From: Bacteroidales bacterium UBA3843
Lineage (GTDB): Bacteria; Bacteroidota; Bacteroidia; Bacteroidales; Paludibacteraceae
Assembly: GCA_002392745.1 (NCBI GenBank)
Contig: DGHR01000019.1
Span: 36,338-72,119, forward strand
Reading direction: 5' to 3'
DNA length: 35,782 nucleotides
The notes beneath the pieces were generated by a model. That model was not told the DNA's origin, made no database searches, and was given only the letters and a program-made list of their open reading frames with translations. Numbering within the stretch: position 1 is the first letter of the stretch; each line of letters begins with the position of its first letter. Both the position numbers and the translations under genes were made by a program. Of this stretch, positions 6,368 through 14,600 are shown piece after piece.

Positions 6368-8149
6368 ATGAATGAAGAATTAAAAAAAGTAATGGAGGTT
6401 GCCGAGGTATGGACCAAGGAACCATTTGATGCAGAGACCCGTGCACAAGTCAAGGCGATGATGGATGCCGAAGACAAGACGGAGTTGATTGACGCTTTCT
6501 ACCGTACGCTGGAGTTCGGTACAGGCGGTCTGCGCGGTATTATGGGACCGGGCACCAATCGAATGAACAAATATATTGTTGCCATGGCCACCCAAGGTTA
6601 CGCCAACTACCTGTTGAAAGTGCAAAAAGAGAACGGCTTCCAGAACGTACAGAACGGCCGTGTAGCAGTGGTAGTAGGCCACGACTGCCGTAACAACGGT
6701 CGTATGTTCGCCGAAACGGTGGCAAACATCTTCTCCGCCAACGGTATTCAGGTATATCTGTTCGAGAGCCTGCGCCCGACACCGGAAGTGAGCTTTGCCA
6801 TCCGCCACCTGAAATGCCAGGGAGGTGTGAATGTTACCGCCAGCCACAACCCGAAAGAGTACAACGGTTATAAGGCTTATTGGGAGGACGGTTCACAGGT
6901 ACTCCAACCGCACGACCAAGGTATTATCAACGAAGTCAACAAAGTAACACTCGCTGATGTCAAATGGGAGGCAAACAAAGACCTCATCGAAATCATCGGC
7001 GGCGAGATGGATTATGATTACATGATGGCGGTGAAATCCGTCATGATTGACCAGGACTCCATTCTCCGTCAGAAAGACCTCAACATCGTTTATACACCGA
7101 TGCACGGTGCCGGACGTCAGATCGTGCCGATGTGCCTCCGCTCATGGGGTTTCCAGAACATTCACGTAGTGCCCGAGCAGATGGTCATCGACGGTAATTT
7201 CCCGACTGTCGTTTCGCCGAACCCGGAGAACGCAGAGGCGATGACCCTCGGCATGAAACTCGGTACCAAACTCGGTGCGGACCTGGTTATCGCCTCCGAC
7301 CCGGATGCGGACCGTATCGCTATCGTATGCCGCAACGACAAGGGTGAGTGGGTAATCATCAACGGTAACCAGACCAACATCATGTACCACTATTACATTA
7401 TCAACAACATGAAGCGTCTGGGTAAGATGCGTCCCGACATGTATATCGTCAAGACTATCGTTACCTCCGAACTCATCCGCAAGATTGCCGATGCACAGGG
7501 TGTGACCCTCACCGACGAATACACTGGCTTCAAGTGGATTGCCAACCGTATTCGTATGTGGGAAGGAAAACGCAAATACATCGGTGGCGGCGAAGAGTCC
7601 TTCGGCTTCCTGCCGTATGATGCAGTACGCGATAAATGTTCGCCTTCGGCTATCTGCCTTATCTGCGAGATTGCAGCCTACGCAAAAGACAACGGCATGA
7701 CCCTCTATGACTACCTGCTCAAGATTTACGAGGACTACGGTTTCCAGCGCGAGACAACCATCAACGTAGTTCGTCCGGGCAAAACAGGCGCTGAGGAAAT
7801 CCAGCAGATGATGAAGGACTACCGCGCTAACGCACCGAAAGAAATTGCCGGCGAGAAAGTGGTAAAAATCAAAGACTTCAAACTCCTCAAGCAATGCGAA
7901 CTCAAGGACGGCAAGTGGGTTGAGTCGGATTTCGACATGCCGCTGCATGCTACTTCGAACGTACTTCAGTACTTCACAGAAGGCGGTTTGAAGGTTTCCG
8001 TTCGTCCGTCGGGTACTGAACCGAAGATTAAGTTCTATTTCGAGATTCCAGTCAAATCCGGCAAACCGTTTACCGGTGCTGACTACGAGCGTTGTACCGC
8101 AGAAGCTGAAGCCCGCGTACCGGCTATCAAAGCCAGCCTCGGATTATAA
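6368..8149 (+). CDS. Phosphoglucomutase / phosphomannomutase
   Basis: This alpha-D-phosphohexomutase interconverts hexose 1- and 6-phosphates, feeding nucleotide-sugar and envelope polysaccharide synthesis. The 593-residue protein shows all four active-site loops: TASHNP with catalytic Ser159, the metal-binding DPDADR (311-316), the sugar-binding GGEES (407-411), and the phosphate-binding RPSGTEPK (546-553). The length fits the large bacterial PGM2-like group (~580-600). The frame is open back to 6236, inside hpt, but ATG 6368 follows a 52-bp A/T-rich spacer and starts the family N-terminus. Substrate preference (glucose versus mannose) cannot be read from sequence, so no symbol is given. A strong terminator follows. 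Confidence 0.95.
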   Translation: MNEELKKVMEVAEVWTKEPFDAETRAQVKAMMDAEDKTELIDAFYRTLEFGTGGLRGIMGPGTNRMNKYIVAMATQGYANYLLKVQKENGFQNVQNGRVAVVVGHDCRNNGRMFAETVANIFSANGIQVYLFESLRPTPEVSFAIRHLKCQGGVNVTASHNPKEYNGYKAYWEDGSQVLQPHDQGIINEVNKVTLADVKWEANKDLIEIIGGEMDYDYMMAVKSVMIDQDSILRQKDLNIVYTPMHGAGRQIVPMCLRSWGFQNIHVVPEQMVIDGNFPTVVSPNPENAEAMTLGMKLGTKLGADLVIASDPDADRIAIVCRNDKGEWVIINGNQTNIMYHYYIINNMKRLGKMRPDMYIVKTIVTSELIRKIADAQGVTLTDEYTGFKWIANRIRMWEGKRKYIGGGEESFGFLPYDAVRDKCSPSAICLICEIAAYAKDNGMTLYDYLLKIYEDYGFQRETTINVVRPGKTGAEEIQQMMKDYRANAPKEIAGEKVVKIKDFKLLKQCELKDGKWVESDFDMPLHATSNVLQYFTEGGLKVSVRPSGTEPKIKFYFEIPVKSGKPFTGADYERCTAEAEARVPAIKASLGL

Positions 8150-8178
8150 TTCCAACCGTGCAATAGTAGCCAATATAC

Positions 8179-8208
8179 AAAAAAGCGGCCTTGTGAGGTC
8201 GCTTTTTT
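8179..8208. terminator. Strong terminator after phosphoglucomutase
   Basis: A6 plus GCGGCCT (8179-8191), loop TGTG, AGGTCGC plus T6 (8196-8208) form a 7-bp GC-rich stem with one G-T pair, extended by A-T pairs. It would work in both directions. A second inverted repeat surrounds it: GCAATAG 8160-8166 and CTATTGC 8213-8219. Confidence 0.88.
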
Positions 8209-8237
8209 GTGCCTATTGCCGACAAAAGAAAAAAATA

Positions 8238-8269
8238 TTTGCACATGTAAAAAAAAATGAGTACCTTTG
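8238..8269 (+). promoter_or_regulatory. pnp promoter
   Basis: TTTG at 8238-8241 and TACCTTTG at 8262-8269 are spaced by 20 bp. The spacer is nearly all A. Transcription should begin near 8276, giving a ~180-nt leader. It lies 30 bp beyond the preceding terminator. Confidence 0.85.
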
Positions 8270-8275
8270 TGCGAC

Positions 8276-8455
8276 TTTTTAGGGTCTTAAAATTAACAGG
8301 ACGCAAACGGCGTTCAAATCAACAATTTTTATCCCTCCGACGGCACGGAGGAGTCTTCCCCTCGGGATGCGTACATAACGCAGACCGAAGAGTGGAGACA
8401 CTGAGCGCCATGATGGCCGCATAGCGGTTTCCATGCGCGAGATTGCCGAATACGA
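8276..8455 (+). promoter_or_regulatory. Structured pnp leader, candidate autoregulatory element
   Basis: This is most of the 306-bp gap between the phosphoglucomutase gene and pnp. Hand-drawn hairpins are ACGC/GCGT (8301-8304/8310-8313), CCTCCG/CGGAGG (8334-8339/8346-8351), GCGT/ACGC (8369-8372/8378-8381), GCCA/TGGC (8407-8410/8414-8417) and CCGC/GCGG (8417-8420/8424-8427; exclusive with the previous one). In gamma-proteobacteria PNPase represses its own mRNA after leader cleavage by RNase III. Whether this unrelated leader does something similar is inference. Confidence 0.5.
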
Positions 8456-8459
8456 ATGA
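8433..8459 (+). CDS. Possible 8-codon upstream ORF overlapping the pnp start
   Basis: ATG 8433 opens a reading frame MREIAEYE whose TGA (8457-8459) overlaps the pnp ATG (8456-8458) as ATGA. This arrangement allows translational coupling. Nothing shows that it is translated, and an ORF this short is expected by chance; the exact ATGA overlap is the only reason to list it. Confidence 0.2.
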   Translation: MREIAEYE

Positions 8460-10693
8460 ATATAATTACAAAAGAAATTGCTCTACCGGATGGCCGAGTA
8501 ATCAAGTTGGAGACAGGCAAGTTGGCCAAGCAAGCAGACGGTGCTGTAATGGCCACTCTCGGCAACACGATGATTCTCGCTACCGTATGCTCCGCTAAAG
8601 ACGCAGTACCCGGCACCGACTTCATGCCGCTCACGGTAGAGTACAAAGAGAAATTCGCCTCCGCAGGTCGTTTCCCCGGGGGCTTTACCCGCCGCGAAGG
8701 AAAGGCTTCGGATTACGAAATCCTGATCGCCCGTCTGATTGACCGTGCTCTTCGCCCCCTTTTCCCCTCTAACTATCACGCAGAGACATTTGTCAACGTG
8801 ACCATGTATTCTGCCGATGGAATCGACATGCCGGAGTCTATTGCAGGACTTGCAGCCGGAGCTGCTTTGGCGTGCTCGGATATTCCTTTCGAGGGACCCG
8901 TCAGCGAGGTACGTGTAGCGCGTGTAGACGGAAAGATGGTCATCAACCCGACTTTCGAACAATGTGAGCATGCAGACCTGGAACTGATGGTAGCCGCCAC
9001 ATATGATAACATCATGATGGTAGAGGGCGAAATGAAAGAGGTACCCGAAAGCGTTATGTTGGAGGCTATCAAGGCAGCTCACGAGGCTATCAAGCCCCAG
9101 TGCCTGGCTATCAACGAGATGATGAAAGCATACGGCAAGGAGACCAAACGTGAATACTGCCACGAGGTAAACGACGATGAACTGAAACAAGCTGTTCACG
9201 ACTATAGTTATGCCCGTGCATATGCACAAGCCACCGCAGCCGACACCGACAAACACCACCGCGAGGCTATGTTCAGCCAAATCCGCGAGGATTTCAAGAC
9301 AGAGAAAGCCGATTACATGGCCGCTCGCGCAGAGGCATTGGGTGTGGATGTAGATGAGATTGCAGCGCTTGTAGACCGCTACTACCACGATGTTGAGAAA
9401 GAAGCTATGCGCCGCGCCGTGCTCGACGAGGGCAAGCGTCTGGATGGCCGTAAAACTACGGAGATTCGTCCTATCTGGTGCGAAGTAAGTCCGCTCCCGG
9501 GACCTCATGGTAGTTCTATTTTCACACGCGGAGAGACTCAATCGCTCTCTACGGTAACCCTTGGCACCAGCCGCGATGAAAAGATCGTTGACGAAGCGCT
9601 GATTCAAGGCACGGACAAGTTCTTGCTCCACTATAACTTCCCGCCGTTCTCTACAGGCGAAGCAAAGGCACAACGCGGTGTTGGCCGTCGTGAGATTGGT
9701 CACGGTAACCTCGCTTGCCGCGCACTGAAGAACATGATTCCGGAAGATTTTCCCTATACCGTCCGTGTCGTTTCTGACATCCTGGAATCCAACGGTTCCA
9801 GTTCAATGGCCACCGTTTGTGCAGGTACACTCGCACTGATGGACGCCGGTGTTCCTATGAAAAAACCAGTCAGCGGTATTGCTATGGGTCTGATTTCCGA
9901 GAACCAGGGTAAGAACTACGCTATTCTGAGCGACATTCTTGGAGACGAGGATCATTTGGGCGATATGGACTTCAAGACCACCGGAACCAAGGACGGTCTG
10001 ACCGCATGCCAGATGGATATCAAAGTAGATGGTCTTTCCTATGAGATTTTGGAGAACGCACTCGCACAAGCGCATGAAGCACGTATGTACATCCTCGGTA
10101 AGATTCTTGAGTGCATGCCAGCTCCGCGCGCAGACCTCAAACCACACGCTCCGCGTATCACTTCGTTCTATATCCCGAAAGATATGATTGGTGCAGTCAT
10201 TGGCCCTGGTGGCAAGATTATCCAAGGTATCCAGGCTGAGACCGGTGCTGTCATCTCAATTGATGAGGATGAGAAAGGCGGAAAAGTAGAAGTCGCATCC
10301 AACAACGGAGAACAGATGGCAGCAGCTATTGCAAAAATCAAAGCCATTGTCGCATTACCCGAAGTAGGTGAGGAGTATGACTCAGTCGTTAAATCGCTCA
10401 TGCCTTACGGATGTTTCGTAGAGTTTATGCCCGGAAAAGAAGGACTACTCCATATCAGCGAAATTGACTGGAAACGTTATGAGACGATGGAAGAGACCGG
10501 CATCAAAGAAGGCGATCATATCCGCATCAAACTGATGGAGGTAGACCCCAAGACCGGCAAGTTCCGTCTAAGCGCCAAGGCCCTGAAGGAGAAACCAGAA
10601 GGTTATGTAGAACCCGAAAGACCGGCTCGTGCACCCCGTGGAGACCGTGGACCTCGCCCCGAACGCCGCGGACCGCGTCCCGAGAAACATTAA
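8456..10693 (+). CDS. pnp: Polyribonucleotide nucleotidyltransferase (PNPase)
   Basis: PNPase is a phosphorolytic 3'-5' exoribonuclease of mRNA decay. The 745-residue protein has the full domain set. The first RNase PH domain (~1-145) includes FASAGRFPGGFTRREGKASD. The helical linker domain is at ~240-310. The second RNase PH domain (~325-545) has LDGRKTTEIRPIWCE, the phosphate-binding SNGSSSMA and the metal-site LGDEDHLGDMDFK. The KH domain (~570-625) has GAVIGPGGKIIQ. The S1 domain (~635-705) has GCFVEFMPGKEGLLHISEI. A basic Arg/Pro/Gly tail (~715-745) probably adds RNA contacts. The start at 8456 sits in an ATGA overlap with a tiny upstream ORF. Rubredoxin follows by 20 bp without a terminator. 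Confidence 0.98.
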   Translation: MNIITKEIALPDGRVIKLETGKLAKQADGAVMATLGNTMILATVCSAKDAVPGTDFMPLTVEYKEKFASAGRFPGGFTRREGKASDYEILIARLIDRALRPLFPSNYHAETFVNVTMYSADGIDMPESIAGLAAGAALACSDIPFEGPVSEVRVARVDGKMVINPTFEQCEHADLELMVAATYDNIMMVEGEMKEVPESVMLEAIKAAHEAIKPQCLAINEMMKAYGKETKREYCHEVNDDELKQAVHDYSYARAYAQATAADTDKHHREAMFSQIREDFKTEKADYMAARAEALGVDVDEIAALVDRYYHDVEKEAMRRAVLDEGKRLDGRKTTEIRPIWCEVSPLPGPHGSSIFTRGETQSLSTVTLGTSRDEKIVDEALIQGTDKFLLHYNFPPFSTGEAKAQRGVGRREIGHGNLACRALKNMIPEDFPYTVRVVSDILESNGSSSMATVCAGTLALMDAGVPMKKPVSGIAMGLISENQGKNYAILSDILGDEDHLGDMDFKTTGTKDGLTACQMDIKVDGLSYEILENALAQAHEARMYILGKILECMPAPRADLKPHAPRITSFYIPKDMIGAVIGPGGKIIQGIQAETGAVISIDEDEKGGKVEVASNNGEQMAAAIAKIKAIVALPEVGEEYDSVVKSLMPYGCFVEFMPGKEGLLHISEIDWKRYETMEETGIKEGDHIRIKLMEVDPKTGKFRLSAKALKEKPEGYVEPERPARAPRGDRGPRPERRGPRPEKH

Positions 10694-10713
10694 TCATAAA
10701 TACTTATTGAATT

Positions 10714-10872
10714 ATGGCAAAGTACATTTGTGATGTATGCGGCTATGAGTACGATCCCGAGGTAGGTGACCCCGATAACGGGATTGCTCCCGGTACCGCA
10801 TTCGAAGACCTGCCTGCTGACTGGGCATGCCCTCTCTGCGGTGTAGGAAAAGACCAGTTCTCTCAAATTTAA
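10714..10872 (+). CDS. Rubredoxin
   Basis: This 52-residue iron-sulfur protein is a small electron carrier with one Fe bound by four cysteines. Both CxxC loops are present: CDVC at residues 6-9 followed by GYEYDPEVGDP, and CPLC at 39-42 followed by GVGKDQF. The aromatic and acidic core (PGTAFEDLPADWACP) is typical, and length and spacing match classical rubredoxins. In anaerobes rubredoxin passes electrons to oxygen- or peroxide-reducing enzymes such as rubrerythrin or flavodiiron proteins; none is encoded nearby. It lies 20 bp after pnp, ahead of a strong terminator, so it is probably cotranscribed with pnp. The start is preceded by an A/T-rich spacer. Confidence 0.95.
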   Translation: MAKYICDVCGYEYDPEVGDPDNGIAPGTAFEDLPADWACPLCGVGKDQFSQI

Positions 10873-10898
10873 GAAACACTTTTTTAGATTTGATACAT

Positions 10899-10932
10899 AA
10901 AAAAACAACCTGCGATTGCAGGTTGTTTTTTT
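10899..10932. terminator. Bidirectional terminator between rubredoxin and rplS
   Basis: CAACCTGC (10906-10913), loop GATT, GCAGGTTG (10918-10925) form a perfect 8-bp stem. It is flanked by A7 on the left and T7 on the right, so it has a U-tract in both directions. It serves the convergent rubredoxin (+) and rplS (-) transcripts. Confidence 0.93.
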
Positions 10933-10966
10933 GTGCAGTAAAGTGGGTGATTAACACCGCTTATGT

Positions 10967-11320
10967 TTACTTCACGCGACGTTCTTGAATACGTGCTTTC
11001 TTTCCTGTACGCTCACGCAGATAATACAGCTTGGCACGACGAACTTTACCATACTTGTTGATGGTAATGCTCTCGATAAAGGGGCTATCCATCGGGAAGA
11101 TACGCTCAACGCCAACGTTACCGGACATTTTACGAACGGTGAAACGTTTTTTGTCGCCGCTGCCGTGAATGGCAATCACGTCACCACGGAACTCCTGTAC
11201 ACGCTCCTTGTTACCCTCTTTGATACGATAACCTACCGTAATCTGGTCTCCTGCTTTGAATGCAGGAAGTTCTTTCTTCTCACCGGCAAATGCCTGCTCG
11301 GCTACTTTAATCAAATCCAT
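10967..11320 (-). CDS. rplS: 50S ribosomal protein L19
   Basis: This 117-residue protein matches bL19, which sits at the 30S-50S interface near the base of the large subunit. Recognisable segments are FKAGDQITVGYRIKEG, RVQEFRGDVIAI, FTVRKMSGNVGVERIFPMDSPFIESI and the C-terminal GKVRRAKLYYLRERTGKKARI. In many bacteria rplS lies with rpsP, rimM and trmD. Here it stands alone, with its own consensus promoter, a ~105-nt leader and a shared terminator. Confidence 0.98.
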   Translation of the reverse strand: MDLIKVAEQAFAGEKKELPAFKAGDQITVGYRIKEGNKERVQEFRGDVIAIHGSGDKKRFTVRKMSGNVGVERIFPMDSPFIESITINKYGKVRRAKLYYLRERTGKKARIQERRVK

Positions 11321-11427
11321 TTTTACTATTTTTTATGGATGAGTACTGCGCACAGAGTATATACTACTATTCGAGTCCACTATAAAAAGCGTCTCTATTT
11401 CAATCGCCAGAGACTCAGTGCGAAAAA
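11321..11427 (-). promoter_or_regulatory. rplS leader with nested helices
   Basis: Read on the - strand, AGTCTC/GAGACG-type pairing gives an inner hairpin (+ strand arms GTCTCT 11391-11396 and AGAGAC 11409-11414). An outer pairing (+ strand CTCAGTGC 11414-11421 with GCACAGAG 11350-11357) encloses it with one mismatch. L19 leaders that control rplS are known in Firmicutes. A regulatory role here is inferred only from length and folding. This leader and the two promoters fill the 337-bp gap between rplS and tamB; nothing else is seen there. Confidence 0.4.
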
Positions 11428-11432
11428 CGGGG

Positions 11433-11464
11433 CAAAGGTACAGCTTTTTTTTGACATGAGCAAA
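11433..11464 (-). promoter_or_regulatory. rplS promoter
   Basis: On the - strand, TTTG (11464-11461) and TACCTTTG (11440-11433) are separated by 20 bp, identical in layout to the + strand promoters in this window. The predicted start is near 11427. It is divergent from the tamB promoter about 135 bp away. Confidence 0.87.
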
Positions 11465-11597
11465 TATTTCTCATTTTTTTACGAAAAAAGATGCATTTCG
11501 GAGCATTTAAAGTCCATATAACACATAAACAACTTGCATACAATCACATTATATTTCTCTCCCGGAAACGATTATAATTCCATATTTTGGCAAGAAA

Positions 11598-11642
11598 TTT
11601 GTTTATGTCAAAAAAAAGCAGTACCTTTGCATCCGCAAAGGT
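11598..11642 (+). promoter_or_regulatory. tamB promoter with overlapping perfect dyad
   Basis: TTTG at 11598-11601 and TACCTTTG at 11622-11629 are 20 bp apart. As at murF, the -7 box is one arm of a perfect dyad: ACCTTTGC 11623-11630, spacer ATCC, GCAAAGGT 11635-11642. The dyad covers the expected start site. The start codon is 16 bp downstream. Confidence 0.85.
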
Positions 11643-11657
11643 CTCTAAGAAAGAGCA

Positions 11658-14600
11658 ATGAAACGTTTTCTCTACATATTATCCGTATTGCTGGTCAGCG
11701 TCCTGCTGATCTGTATGATGATTTTAGCTGCATTAAGTAGCGACCGTGTAGAGACCGCCGCCGTACAATTAGCCACGGAGGAATTATCTCGCGCGCTCGG
11801 TACGCACGCTAAAGTAGGAGCCGTAGAGTATCGTTTCCCTGCCCGCTTGGCTATTCGTGATATTTATATCGAAGACCAGCAGCAAGACACCTTGGCGTTT
11901 TTGGAAGAAGTGTACGCCCATTTCCGGCCTCTCTCTCTGCGTGACGGAGAGATTCGTTTTTCGCATGTGCGCGTTGCGGGAGGAGTTGCAAAAATATACC
12001 GGAAGGGGAATGAACACGATGGAGACTGGAACTACCAGTTTTTAGTAGATGCTTTTCGTTCTCAAAACACTCCTAAAGAGAATTCCCCGTTGAGAAGTTT
12101 GATTGCGGTAGAAGACATCCGCCTGGATTCACTTCGTATAGCTTATGCTGATTACACGCTGCTGCTACCCAAAGCGCGGATGGATTTGCACCAATTGACC
12201 GACCAGACTGTGGATGCAGAGATTCGCGAGATGTTATTAAGTATTGTCAAGCACAACGAGCAAGATAGCACCACGGCTGATAGCCGACTGGATGTCTTAG
12301 CTATGCAAGCGCATGTTCAACTGACAGATTCTGTATTGAAAGTCCCCACTCTTTCCGCACAACTCCCTCACTCACGTCTGGATTTAAGCGGAATTGAAAT
12401 TACTTATCCGGCCAATGATACCCTCTATTTGAGCAACTCTGTCCAAGAGATGATTTTTGCAGCCCAATTACACGAAGCGAGTATTGTACCTTCGGACTTA
12501 CAGTTGTTTATTCCCCAATTGGCAGGACTGAAAAGAGAAGTATGTATGACGGGCAAGGTTACGGGAAGTTTGGACTCCCTCCTAGCAGACAATCTATCCC
12601 TTACCTATAACAATCAACAAGTGTTTATTGGAGATGTTTCCTTGATAGGGCTCACCAACCTGAATAATACTTATCTGCGCGCCAATTTCCAAGATGTACA
12701 CACCAACGCTGCAATGCTCCAAGATATGCTCTCGCAATTATACCAACGCCCTATTCGCCTGCCAAAAGAAACTTACCGTTTTGGAGATGTACACTACCGC
12801 GGATTGGCAGAGGGTAAATTGCACGACTTGACATTACATGGAGCGTTCCGCACTGCCATCGGTACAATTACTACGGATGGCAAGATAAAAAGCGACTCGT
12901 TGTTCGAGAATATGGAATACGATGCTCAAGTCGTGGGTAAAAAGCTCCGGTTGGGCAAATTAATCGGATACGCTCCTCTACAAAAAGCCACCTTGGATAT
13001 TCGCTCGCAAGGACACATCAACAACGGGAGGGTCTCCGGAGATGTGCAAGCCCATATCCGTCAGTTGACATACAATGGTTATAGTTATCAGGATATGCAT
13101 ATCAACGGCAGATACGAACCGCAACGCTATAGCGGCTATATTTACATTAATGATCCGCATCTTAACATGGCTTTTAATGGTACTGTTGACTTGCATGAAC
13201 ACAATCCGGAGATTAATTTCGACTTAGATTGCCGACATTTTGACAGCACACCGCTGTTTTTAGCAAAAGATGGGAAACCATTGGAGAGTCGCTTCAAATT
13301 AGCCATTGACATGGAGGGTAGCGACCCTGACCGTATGAGTGGATATTTGGTGCTGGACTCATTATTTCTGGCGACCTCACGTGATTCTGTTTTGATGCAG
13401 CAATTAACCCTCCTTGTCTCTGCTGATGGCGAATACGACAAATCCATTTCACTAAAAAGTGATTATCTGACAGCTGAAATAGACGGAACTATGCGCTACC
13501 GAGACCTTTTTCCGGCTATGCAAGCTATGCTCCATCATTATATCCCCACTGCAATCCCGGCCCCGAAACGTAAATGGCAAGATGTATATGTATCCCTTCA
13601 GGCAGACGGAAAACGTTTACGCGACTTGCAAAAATTATACACGGCACCTGTAACCCTCAGTGACCATCCCACTCTGCGTGCAATGGTACAAATTCCGCGT
13701 ATTGGAGAACCGCAAGTATTTATGCGTTTCTTCGCTCCTGGAGTACGAGCCGGCAATACACCGCTCCACGATTTGAGGGTTGAGATGAATACTGTGGATA
13801 CGTTACGGCACACCAACGAACCCGGCTCCGGCCTTGCACTCTCTGTATCTGCAGAGGCCCATCAAATGCGTACGGTGCTCTCTACATTGGCTTTTCGTGA
13901 TACTTTGCTGACACATATAACTCTCCGCCAGCAAACGGCCATAGACACACAACTGCCGGAAGGATGGAGAGAATTGACACCACGTCAACTGCAACGCGCT
14001 TTGAGTGACCTCAGTTTCCGAGAACGGCAACACGCATTACTTACCGCTCAGCGTGCCGGAACATACGGAGGAGATGTACACATGGTTACTCATTTTTCCC
14101 AATACAACAAACGCCCGTTAGTCGACTTACATATACGGCCAAGCACTCTGCTTTTGCGCGACTCTGTGTATCGCATTGGAGAAAGTCACATCACATATTG
14201 TGCAGCGGACACTTCTGTCTCCGTAGATCATTTCTTGTTCGACGGAGGAGGACAACATCTTATTGCACACGGTATTGCCTCTCCGCGTAAGGCTGACACA
14301 TTGGCTGTTGATCTGAAAAAGATAAATGCAGGTTATGTAGTCCCGTTCTTCTTGCCGGTGCAGACCATCATGTTCAATGGTTTGCTGTCCGGACAAGCAC
14401 AAATAGCAGGAGCGATGAAGCAACCTGCTATCGAGGCACAAGTGCACGTTGACTCCATGGGTCTGAACAACTGCTGGTTCGGTGATGCAGAAGTGGATTT
14501 GCACATATACCCGAAACACCATACAAACGAGGGGATATTGCCGCCGCAACTTCAATTCCATGCAGAGGTGGACAGGCCTACGAGACATGTTGTAAGTCTG

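Noticed and set aside
8270..8330. Possible tRNA-like T-arm (GTTCAAATC near 8312) in the pnp leader
   Set aside because: No acceptor, D or anticodon stems can be fitted around it.
8483..9703. 406-codon open frame on the - strand inside pnp
   Set aside because: It is fully antisense to a highly conserved gene, His/Cys-rich without domain pattern, and lacks a promoter.
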